This document shows positions 1-5,290 of a stretch of 5,969 nt of DNA, one piece after another. The notes beneath the pieces were generated by a model. It had not been told where the DNA came from, made no database searches, and worked only from the letters and a program-made list of their open reading frames with translations. Location of the stretch: assembly GCA_900313285.1 (NCBI GenBank), contig OMQP01000042.1, positions 1 through 5,969 on the forward strand, given 5' to 3'. How positions within the stretch are numbered: position 1 is the stretch's first letter; every line of letters begins with the position of its first letter. The DNA is from an uncultured Pseudomonadota bacterium. GTDB taxonomy: Bacteria > Pseudomonadota > Alphaproteobacteria > Rs-D84. Both the position numbers and the translations under genes were made by a program.

Positions 1-456
1 TCAATTTTACTGTGTTTAATATTATGTGGTTGTAACAGTGTATACTACAAACCAAACACTTTAGATACAAATGCTGTGATTTATACTCCACGCGGTGGGG
101 AAACAATGCAAAGATCATTAAAAGAGGTATTTAATAAACGAGGTTATAAAACACATGTTGGCAAATTATCAACTGTTGTAGAAAGGAACCCATCAGATAT
201 AGAATGGTATTCACAACCTAAAAACATAAAATATTCTGTAATTATAGATGAAAAAACTGCTGTACTACGACCTATATGGTGTGTTTTCAATGGTTTTTGG
301 TGGTGGCGTTTTACACTAGCAATATCAGACAGAGATACCGGTCAAGAAATTCTCTCGTGGCGTGGGCGCGGCTGTGCAAATTCATCTGTTCGTAAATTAA
401 ATGATATATTGGATGAATTGGAAATGAAAGAACCACCAAAGAAAGTTAAACGCTAA
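1..456 (+). CDS. Putative small lipoprotein, 5' end outside the window
   Basis: The reading frame is open from base 1 to the TAA at 454-456, giving 151 visible residues; the start codon lies upstream of the window. The first visible residues, SILLCLILCGCNSVYY, look like the end of a lipoprotein signal peptide: a hydrophobic stretch, then a lipobox-like LCGC whose last Cys (codon at 31-33) would be lipidated. The predicted mature part is about 141 residues. It begins with a GGETMQRSLKEVF segment that resembles the start of a helix, has an aromatic patch (NGFWWWRF) in the middle, and ends in a strongly basic tail (PPKKVKR). I see no other membrane segment and do not recognise the family. A GTG at 76 could serve as an internal start but would discard the signal sequence, so I reject it. 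The gene converges on the rubrerythrin gene with 2 bases between the stops. Export to a membrane is inferred; the function is unknown. Confidence 0.75.
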   Translation, partial: SILLCLILCGCNSVYYKPNTLDTNAVIYTPRGGETMQRSLKEVFNKRGYKTHVGKLSTVVERNPSDIEWYSQPKNIKYSVIIDEKTAVLRPIWCVFNGFWWWRFTLAISDRDTGQEILSWRGRGCANSSVRKLNDILDELEMKEPPKKVKR

Positions 457-458
457 AC

Positions 459-1079
459 TTAATCTTTTGTTGTATATTCACAGAAACCTTCGTTTGTATC
501 ACAACGTGTAATAATACCTTCGCTGATAAAATAGCCCTGTGAGTGCAAACATGCTGGACATACTTTTGGTGCCTCTGTTCCAATGTGCCAATTTCCACAG
601 TTTGTGCAACGCCACATTACAATTTTATCAGATTTGAATATTGTTCCATTTTCGATAGCTTCTGCCAATGCTTTAAAACGAGATTCGTGATAACGTTCTG
701 CATAACCAATGTTTTTTAATACATCTGCAATCGCTGTAAAACCTTCCTGGGCTGCGATTTGTGCAAACTTTGGATACATATCTGTGTTTTCTTCGTGTTC
801 ACCGTATGCTGCAGCTTGTAAATTTTCAAGTGTAGTTCCAATTTTACCCGCAGGAAACGCAGCTGTGATTTCAACAGCCCCTCCTTCTAAATATTTAAAC
901 AAACGAGAAGCGTGTTCACGTTCTTGTTCTGCTGTTTCTTCAAATATTTTTGCAATTGCTTCATAACCTTCTTTTTTTGCAGCAGATGCAAAGAAAGAAT
1001 AACGATTACGCGCCTGAGATTCCCCAGCAAATGCGATTAACAAATTTTTTTCTGTTTGTGTTCCTTTCAACGATAACAT
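459..1079 (-). CDS. rbr: Rubrerythrin (diiron peroxidase with C-terminal rubredoxin domain)
   Basis: This 206-aa protein belongs to the rubrerythrins, cytoplasmic non-haem iron proteins that reduce hydrogen peroxide in anaerobes and microaerophiles. Residues 1-145 form the ferritin-like four-helix domain, with candidate diiron ligands E20 (in FAGESQARNRY), E53 and H56 (EQEREH), E94 and E97 (YGEHEEN), and E128 and H131 (ERYHESRF). Residues 155-185 form a rubredoxin-like Fe(Cys)4 site with C158/C161 (CTNCG) and C174/C177 (CPAC). About 20 residues follow the usual end of the family and carry two further cysteines, C193 and C200. I chose the ATG at 1077-1079 because AGGAG lies 9 bases upstream (1089-1093) and the protein then begins MLSLKGTQTEKNLL, as expected for the family; an in-frame ATG at 1139 would add 20 unrelated residues. 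A promoter lies just upstream. The family assignment is secure; the electron donor cannot be read from this sequence. Confidence 0.96.
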   Translation of the reverse strand: MLSLKGTQTEKNLLIAFAGESQARNRYSFFASAAKKEGYEAIAKIFEETAEQEREHASRLFKYLEGGAVEITAAFPAGKIGTTLENLQAAAYGEHEENTDMYPKFAQIAAQEGFTAIADVLKNIGYAERYHESRFKALAEAIENGTIFKSDKIVMWRCTNCGNWHIGTEAPKVCPACLHSQGYFISEGIITRCDTNEGFCEYTTKD

Positions 1080-1111
1080 TTTATGTTTCTCCTTTGTTTG
1101 TTGTCGTTTTG

Positions 1112-1139
1112 ATTCTACCAGATACCAGGATAAAATCAA
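1112..1139 (-). promoter_or_regulatory. Predicted sigma-70-type promoter of rubrerythrin
   Basis: Reading the minus strand, TTGATT (1134-1139) and TAGAAT (1112-1117) are separated by 16 bases. This predicts a transcript start near 1105 and a leader of about 26 bases that contains the AGGAG ribosome binding site at 1089-1093. The plus-strand spacer holds a short direct repeat, TACCAGA then TACCAGG, which might be a regulator site but is too short to claim. The -35 box lies just beyond the stop codon of the upstream gene (1145). The rubrerythrin gene can therefore probably be transcribed apart from obgE, although readthrough from obgE is also possible because no terminator is visible between them. 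Confidence 0.5.
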
Positions 1140-1144
1140 AGTGT

Positions 1145-1774
1145 TTATTTTTGATTATTTCGTGTTTTGCTGCACAACATAGCAAGTATGACATCTTGAC
1201 ATTCATCATATAATTTCAAACACAAATATGCACGTGCATCATCCATTGTTTTTCCATATCCCCAGAAAGGGCCACGATCTGTATTACATTTTGCAACTAT
1301 ATAATCATACCCATTACCATTGGACACAAATGGGCCAAAACAATTATAACCAACATGTTTGGCCGTATAAAACTCAAAACCTGTATGTTCTTCGCGATCC
1401 AGTTTTTTTAATAAAACCATGTCTCTTTTACGAACAACGGTTATTTCATATGGAAATTTGTTTTGTATATGCCAAACGCCGTTTATTCTGTCGACTTGTT
1501 CCAGTTTTGCCCCAGATTTACCCAGTGTAATTGCCGAACGATTTTCTGCAACGGCCTTTACCCCATTTTGTTCATCAACAGAAAATATAATCCCTTTTGT
1601 GATTCTGGCTTCTCCTTCCGGAACAGGATTGCCATCTTTGTCTTTCAAAAAATCAGACATCGGGTTCAACGGTACTTTTTTCTTTGGCTGCATTTCCAAT
1701 GGATATATACCACGCTTTTTATTCAAAGCTCTTATTTTTTTGATATGTTTATCATAAATTCCATAATCACTCAT
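1145..1774 (-). CDS. Hypothetical protein, translationally linked to obgE
   Basis: This encodes a 209-aa protein that I do not recognise. Its ATG (1772-1774) comes directly after the obgE stop (TAAATG), so it is very probably translated by ribosomes finishing obgE; a purine-rich GGGATGGAA lies just upstream inside obgE. The first 60 residues are charged and rich in Lys and Pro (PKKKVPLNP, then SDFLKDKDGNPVPEGEA) and are probably flexible. The middle part (about 60-130) alternates hydrophobic and charged residues as in a beta-rich fold. The C-terminal part (about 135-195) is rich in Gly and aromatic residues (GYNCFGPFVSNGNGYDY, GPFWGYGK) and ends in a likely helix (DDARAYLCLKLYDECQDVI). There is no signal peptide or membrane segment, so it is presumably cytoplasmic. 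The tight link to obgE is the only clue to a role; a part in ribosome assembly would be speculation. Confidence 0.85.
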   Translation of the reverse strand: MSDYGIYDKHIKKIRALNKKRGIYPLEMQPKKKVPLNPMSDFLKDKDGNPVPEGEARITKGIIFSVDEQNGVKAVAENRSAITLGKSGAKLEQVDRINGVWHIQNKFPYEITVVRKRDMVLLKKLDREEHTGFEFYTAKHVGYNCFGPFVSNGNGYDYIVAKCNTDRGPFWGYGKTMDDARAYLCLKLYDECQDVILAMLCSKTRNNQK

Positions 1775-2779
1775 TTATTCCATCCCAAGCATCTGTTTTT
1801 CAATTGTATCTATCAGATTTTCTATTCCAATATGTCCCGCCGCACTGATTGTCACAATTGTTGGTTTCTTTTTACGTCCAAATGATTTTTTAAACTCGTC
1901 CAGACGTGTTTTTAATTCATCATCGGACAAAGTATCTATTTTGTTAATTACAACTATTTCTGGCTTGTTTAAAAGGCCGCCACCATATGAATCCATTTCA
2001 TGACGAATTGTTTTATAACGTTCTGCCCAATTTTGTTCTGAACCATCTATCACGTGCAAAATCAATTTGGTACGTTCGGCATGTCCCAAAAATCTGTCGC
2101 CAAGACCGACCCCCATGTGTGCACCTTCAATTAGTCCAGGCAAATCAACCATTACGAATTCACGATTGTGTGCATACATAACACCTAATTGTGGGTTTAA
2201 TGTTGTAAATGCATAATTTGCAATCTTTGGACGTGCAGCAGTTACAACAGACAATAATGTTGATTTACCAGCATTTGGGAACCCAACTAAACCAATATCT
2301 GCAATCAGTTTCAATCGCAATATAACCGTTCTTTCTTCACCTGGCAAACCATCATTAGCCTGGCGCGGTGCACGATTAGTTGGACTTTTAAAATGCAAAT
2401 TTCCCCAACCACCATTACCACCACGTGCAGCACGATATTCCATGCCGTCCTGATTCAAATCAGCATATTCTATTTCTTCATTTTCGGATAATATAACGGT
2501 TCCTGTTGGCACCGGCAAATATAATGTTTCGCCCGAATATCCAGTACGCATTTTGCCCATACCATTTTGTCCACGTTGTGCAACAAATTTTGTTTTATAT
2601 CTGTAATCTATCAAAGTATTAACATTTGGCACGGCACGAAAAACCACGTCCCCACCGCGACCACCATCGCCACCATTCGGACCACCAAATTCAATATATT
2701 TTTCGCGTCTGAACGAAGCGGCTCCGTTACCACCATCGCCTGCTTTGATATAAATTTTTGCTTTATCTAAGAACTTCAT
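1775..2779 (-). CDS. obgE: GTPase ObgE/CgtA
   Basis: This 334-aa protein is a clear Obg GTPase, an essential factor in late assembly of the 50S ribosomal subunit that also links growth to nucleotide levels. Residues 1-157 are the glycine-rich Obg fold, starting MKFLDKAKIYIKAGDGGNG and containing GGPNGGDGGRGGDV. The G domain follows with G1 GFPNAGKS (166-173), the G2 region FTTL (191-194), G3 DLPG (212-215), G4 NKID (279-282) and a G5 SA motif (312-313). The protein ends soon after the G domain, so it lacks the extra C-terminal domain seen in some Firmicutes. The start is the canonical family start, with AAGGG 6 bases upstream (2786-2790). It is the first gene of a minus-strand unit with the unknown 209-aa protein and perhaps rubrerythrin, and is divergent from ssrA. 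All GTP-binding motifs look intact. Confidence 0.98.
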   Translation of the reverse strand: MKFLDKAKIYIKAGDGGNGAASFRREKYIEFGGPNGGDGGRGGDVVFRAVPNVNTLIDYRYKTKFVAQRGQNGMGKMRTGYSGETLYLPVPTGTVILSENEEIEYADLNQDGMEYRAARGGNGGWGNLHFKSPTNRAPRQANDGLPGEERTVILRLKLIADIGLVGFPNAGKSTLLSVVTAARPKIANYAFTTLNPQLGVMYAHNREFVMVDLPGLIEGAHMGVGLGDRFLGHAERTKLILHVIDGSEQNWAERYKTIRHEMDSYGGGLLNKPEIVVINKIDTLSDDELKTRLDEFKKSFGRKKKPTIVTISAAGHIGIENLIDTIEKQMLGME

Positions 2780-2797
2780 TTTGTACCCTTTTATGTC

Positions 2798-2825
2798 ATT
2801 ATAACTTAAAAACTTGCAATTTCCA
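2798..2825 (-). promoter_or_regulatory. Predicted obgE promoter
   Basis: On the minus strand a perfect TATAAT -10 box (2798-2803) has a 4-of-6 -35 match, TGGAAA (2820-2825), at a spacing of 16. The predicted start near 2791 gives a very short leader of about 12 bases holding the AAGGG ribosome binding site. It lies back to back with the ssrA promoter. The weak -35 box makes this a moderate call. Confidence 0.5.
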
Positions 2826-2842
2826 CTATGAATATTTATAAT
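2814..2842 (+). promoter_or_regulatory. Predicted ssrA promoter
   Basis: TTGCAA (2814-2819) and a perfect TATAAT (2837-2842) are separated by 17 bases, a near-consensus sigma-70-type promoter. It predicts a transcript start near 2849-2850, just before a CTAC-GCAT-GTAG hairpin (2851-2862) that would open the precursor RNA. This suits a strongly expressed stable RNA. Its -35 box directly abuts the predicted -35 box of the divergent obgE promoter. Confidence 0.7.
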
Positions 2843-2849
2843 ATTTGTT

Positions 2850-3165
2850 GCTACGCATGTAGTGATGATTCTGAATTCGTTGCGGAATAATCGTTTTGGA
2901 CTGGGGGGCGGTACCCCACAGCTCCACCAATATTTTATGGGGCTGACATAGTTTCGACAGGCGAAGTAAAGGCAAATCGATTGAATCCGGGTTGTTCCGT
3001 TAAAAACAAACTAAAAACTGAATGGCGATAGAATCGCTGCGAACGACAACGTTCGCCTTGCAATGGCTGCCTAATATGGCATTGAAATATGTCGGCAATT
3101 GTTGATATATTTCGTTTAGCTTTTGCGGGGTCGCCGGGTACCTGGCACCAGAAACCCGGCATTTG
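2850..3165 (+). ncRNA. ssrA: Transfer-messenger RNA, circularly permuted two-piece form
   Basis: tmRNA frees ribosomes stalled on mRNAs lacking a stop codon and tags the unfinished protein for proteolysis. The acceptor piece comes first (about 2850-2929): T-stem TGGGG/CCCCA (2902-2906 with 2914-2918) closing a 7-base loop GGCGGTA, then CAGCTCC, discriminator A and an encoded CCA (2927-2929). A 9-base intervening segment (2930-2938) follows, then the coding piece starting GGGGCTGACATAGTTTCGAC at 2939. The acceptor stem pairs 2939-2945 with 2919-2925 (seven pairs, one G-U). A second inter-piece helix pairs CGATT 2978-2982 with AATCG 2889-2893 and TCCG 2986-2989 with CGGA 2883-2886. The tag frame ends at TAA 3072-3074. 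A 7-bp hairpin (GCCGGGT 3133-3139, ACCCGGC 3154-3160) lies near the end of the coding piece. Both outer ends are approximate. Permutation is the rule in Alphaproteobacteria and supports the taxonomic call. Confidence 0.95.
3039..3074 (+). other. tmRNA tag reading frame
   Basis: Codons GCG AAC GAC AAC GTT CGC CTT GCA ATG GCT GCC, then TAA, encode ANDNVRLAMAA. With the alanine carried by the tmRNA itself, the tag would be AANDNVRLAMAA. The start resembles other alphaproteobacterial tags (AANDN...), and the Ala-Ala end fits recognition by ClpXP-type proteases. The resume codon could instead be the preceding GCT (3036-3038): the AATC before it resembles the AGTC before the E. coli resume codon, and using it would add one more Ala. 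The first codons can form a perfect 7-bp hairpin (GCGAACG 3039-3045 with CGTTCGC 3050-3056). Confidence 0.85.
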
Positions 3166-3198
3166 ATATGATAATAAAGACATAAAAAAGGAAAAAAG

Positions 3199-3432
3199 AT
3201 GTTTGGAAAAATCAAAAAAGTATTCTTTACAGGTGTTTTTGGCGTTTTGTACATTTCTTTTATTGCACAATTCGTATATGTTTTGGCTTATTTAGAAGGT
3301 TGCCAAAACCAAATGATTGCATTGGCATTATTGTCAGTTGAATGGTTGGTTTTGATTGGCGCACGTTATTTATCAAAACGCAGCAGCAACAATGCCCAAG
3401 CAGGACATTCAAACGGTTTTCGTCGTCACTAA
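3199..3432 (+). CDS. Small two-helix membrane protein, hypothetical
   Basis: This encodes a 77-aa protein of unknown family. The ATG at 3199 has AAGGA (3188-3192) 6 bases upstream. After a short basic start (MFGKIKK), residues about 8-32 form one hydrophobic segment (VFFTGVFGVLYISFIAQFVY and onward) and residues about 38-58 a second (MIALALLSVEWLVLIGARYL), joined by a short loop with one Cys. The tail is polar and basic (SKRSSNNAQ, ending GFRRH). By the positive-inside rule both ends are probably in the cytoplasm, as an inner-membrane hairpin. It begins about 30 bases after the probable end of ssrA with no U-tract terminator between them, and a strong terminator follows its stop, so it may share the ssrA transcript. 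The good ribosome binding site and the coherent membrane pattern argue that it is real; no function can be read from it. Confidence 0.72.
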   Translation: MFGKIKKVFFTGVFGVLYISFIAQFVYVLAYLEGCQNQMIALALLSVEWLVLIGARYLSKRSSNNAQAGHSNGFRRH

Positions 3433-3451
3433 GAATAAACGACAAACTTTC

Positions 3452-3480
3452 AATCCCTGGCAATTGCTGGGGATTTTTTT
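3452..3480 (+). terminator. Intrinsic terminator after the ssrA / small membrane gene unit
   Basis: A 10-bp stem, AATCCCTGGC (3452-3461) with GCTGGGGATT (3466-3475), including two wobble pairs, closes an AATT loop and runs straight into further T residues (3474-3480). It lies 20 bases after the stop of the small membrane gene and just before the lon promoter, separating the two plus-strand units. Confidence 0.88.
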
Positions 3481-3485
3481 ATATC

Positions 3486-3513
3486 TTGAAAATCATATAA
3501 AATGGTCTATATT
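3486..3513 (+). promoter_or_regulatory. Predicted promoter of the lon-like gene
   Basis: TTGAAA (3486-3491) and TATATT (3508-3513) are 16 bases apart, each a 5-of-6 consensus-like match. The predicted transcript start (about 3520-3523) falls at or within three bases of the chosen ATG at 3523. An alternative -10, TATAAA at 3496-3501, would leave a leader of only about 15 bases and lacks a good -35. Either way the leader is very short, in keeping with the missing ribosome binding site. Confidence 0.55.
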
Positions 3514-3522
3514 ATCTCTGCT

Positions 3523-5280
3523 ATGAAAGAATATATTTTACCCGTTCGTGATTTGGTTGTACATCCGGGCCTTACGGTGCCGGTGTATGTCGACAATCCG
3601 TTATCTATCGCATGCATAGAAGCTGCCACCAGCAATCATCAAAGAATTGTTTTATGCCCACAACATGTTTGGGCATATCCGTCCAACGTTGACGATATTT
3701 TTGATACTGGTACTATCGGTGAAATAGCCCAGGTTTTACACATGCCTGATGGCGCAATTCATGCAATTGTTCGCACAACCAGTGTTGTAAATTTATCTGA
3801 TATAATTATTACAAACGGTATATTTTCTGGAGATATAACACCTATTGACATTTTGGACGATTCCGAATTGGAACAAACGATAGCTTTGCGTGACAAAGTT
3901 GCAAACGCAATGCAAACATTATCAGCAAATCACAAATTCAAAATGGAAAAACTGAATGCAATTATTCAAAATTATCCAATGCCAGCATTCATAGATTCCG
4001 TTATTCAAATGGCAAATATAGATACAGATATTGCTGTTGATATTTTAAAGATGAAAACATGGCGCGAAAAGCTGATAGCATTACTTGAACAGGTTTTATT
4101 ATCTATTGAAACAGATAAAATAGAAAACACTATAAATCGTCGCGTACAAACTCAAATGGAAAACGGCCAAAGACAAGCAATATTGCAAGAGAAAATGCGC
4201 GCTATTCAACGCGAAATGGGCGAAGACGACGAAGAAACAGACACTGCATCTATACGCAAAAAAATTGAAAAATCTGCTATGCCGACGGATGCAAAAGAAA
4301 AAGCAATGTCTGAATTGAAACGCATGCGCGCTATGTCGCCGATGTCCCAAGAAGGCGGTCTTTTAAAAACATACCTTGAAGAATTACTGGCTATGCCATG
4401 GGATAAAACAGATAATGCGCCAATCGATTTACAAACTGCGCGTAATGTATTGGACAGCGAACATTCTGGCATGATACCTGTCAAAGAACGCATTTTAGAA
4501 CACATTGCCGTTATGAAAAAGACCGGTAAAAACCGTGGCAGTATTTTATGTTTTGTTGGTGCGCCAGGTGTTGGAAAAACATCGCTTTGTAAATCTATTG
4601 CAAACGCATTATCACGCAAATATTGCAGAATATCACTTGGCGGAATCACAGATGAATCCCATTTCCGTGGTCACAGAAAAACATATATTGGCGCACAATG
4701 TGGACGCATTATGGATGCTCTGAAACGTTGTAAATCTAATAATCCAGTGATCGTTTTAGACGAAATAGATAAAATGGGACGTGATTGGCGTGGTGATCCT
4801 GAATCTGCCCTGCTGGAAATATTAGATCCAGAACAAAACAAATCTTTCCGCGATCATTATTTAGAAGTAGATTTTGATTTATCCAATGTGTTATTTATTG
4901 CGACATCTAATTCGTTAAACATGTCATCTGCATTAAAAGATCGTATGGAAATCATTGAAATTCCAGGATACAGCGAAGATGATAAAGTACAAATTGCGCG
5001 CGAACACTTAATAAAACGCGCAGCAGAAGATACGGGTTGGAATGTTGAAAATATAACTATTTCAGACGACGCAATACGGCATATTATTCGCACATACACT
5101 TCTGAACAGGGTGTACGTGAATTACAACGTGAAATTGCTTCTATGTTGCGTCGCAGTTTATTACAGAACAACGGCGAAGATGTAAAAACAGATTTTACAA
5201 TTAACAAAATAGACGAATTATTATCTGTACATCAAAACGCAAATATGACAACCAAAATCGGTTTCAGCGCACGTTTATAA
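3523..5280 (+). CDS. Lon-family AAA+ ATPase lacking the protease domain
   Basis: This 585-aa protein matches the N-terminal three quarters of Lon, the ATP-dependent cytoplasmic protease for damaged proteins. The N-terminal substrate-binding domain begins MKEYILPVRDLVVHPG. The usual long-helix linker is present (QRQAILQEKMRAIQREMGED). The AAA+ module has Walker A GAPGVGKTS (346-354), pore segment YIGAQCG (388-394), Walker B VIVLDEIDK (409-417; D413, E414), sensor-1 N463 in ATSN, candidate arginine finger R474 (DRMEII) and sensor-2 R532 (GVRELQREI). All ATPase residues look intact. The protein ends KIGFSARL, where full-length Lon (about 780-820 aa) enters the peptidase domain, so the catalytic Ser and Lys are absent. 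The tsaB gene starts 10 bases later, leaving no room for a remnant. I chose ATG 3523 over the in-frame ATG at 3502 because the product then begins like Lon and fits the promoter. It may be an unfoldase, a regulator of another Lon, or a decaying gene. Confidence 0.9.
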   Translation: MKEYILPVRDLVVHPGLTVPVYVDNPLSIACIEAATSNHQRIVLCPQHVWAYPSNVDDIFDTGTIGEIAQVLHMPDGAIHAIVRTTSVVNLSDIIITNGIFSGDITPIDILDDSELEQTIALRDKVANAMQTLSANHKFKMEKLNAIIQNYPMPAFIDSVIQMANIDTDIAVDILKMKTWREKLIALLEQVLLSIETDKIENTINRRVQTQMENGQRQAILQEKMRAIQREMGEDDEETDTASIRKKIEKSAMPTDAKEKAMSELKRMRAMSPMSQEGGLLKTYLEELLAMPWDKTDNAPIDLQTARNVLDSEHSGMIPVKERILEHIAVMKKTGKNRGSILCFVGAPGVGKTSLCKSIANALSRKYCRISLGGITDESHFRGHRKTYIGAQCGRIMDALKRCKSNNPVIVLDEIDKMGRDWRGDPESALLEILDPEQNKSFRDHYLEVDFDLSNVLFIATSNSLNMSSALKDRMEIIEIPGYSEDDKVQIAREHLIKRAAEDTGWNVENITISDDAIRHIIRTYTSEQGVRELQREIASMLRRSLLQNNGEDVKTDFTINKIDELLSVHQNANMTTKIGFSARL

Positions 5281-5290
5281 AGGATTTCAT

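Noticed and set aside
76..78. GTG start for the left-edge gene
   Set aside because: The same frame is open to base 1 and encodes a lipoprotein signal end upstream, so the real start is outside the window.
1080..1139. Earlier ATG for rubrerythrin
   Set aside because: The added 20 residues cover the predicted promoter and ribosome binding site; AGGAG is correctly spaced for the ATG at 1079.
3133..3160. Hairpin at the end of ssrA as an intrinsic terminator
   Set aside because: The stem is strong but is followed by a mixed ATTTGATATG sequence, not a T-run; it is more likely part of the tmRNA structure.
2935..3270. Minus-strand open frames of 111 and 84 codons across ssrA
   Set aside because: They lie antisense to a well-supported tmRNA, have no ribosome binding site of note and no recognisable protein pattern.
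3502..3522. Earlier in-frame ATG for the Lon homologue
   Set aside because: It adds seven residues unlike Lon, lies inside the predicted promoter, and has no ribosome binding site; ATG 3523 gives the family-like start.
4099..5207. Minus-strand open frames inside the Lon homologue
   Set aside because: They are shadows of a long, clearly recognised plus-strand gene and show no coherent protein features.
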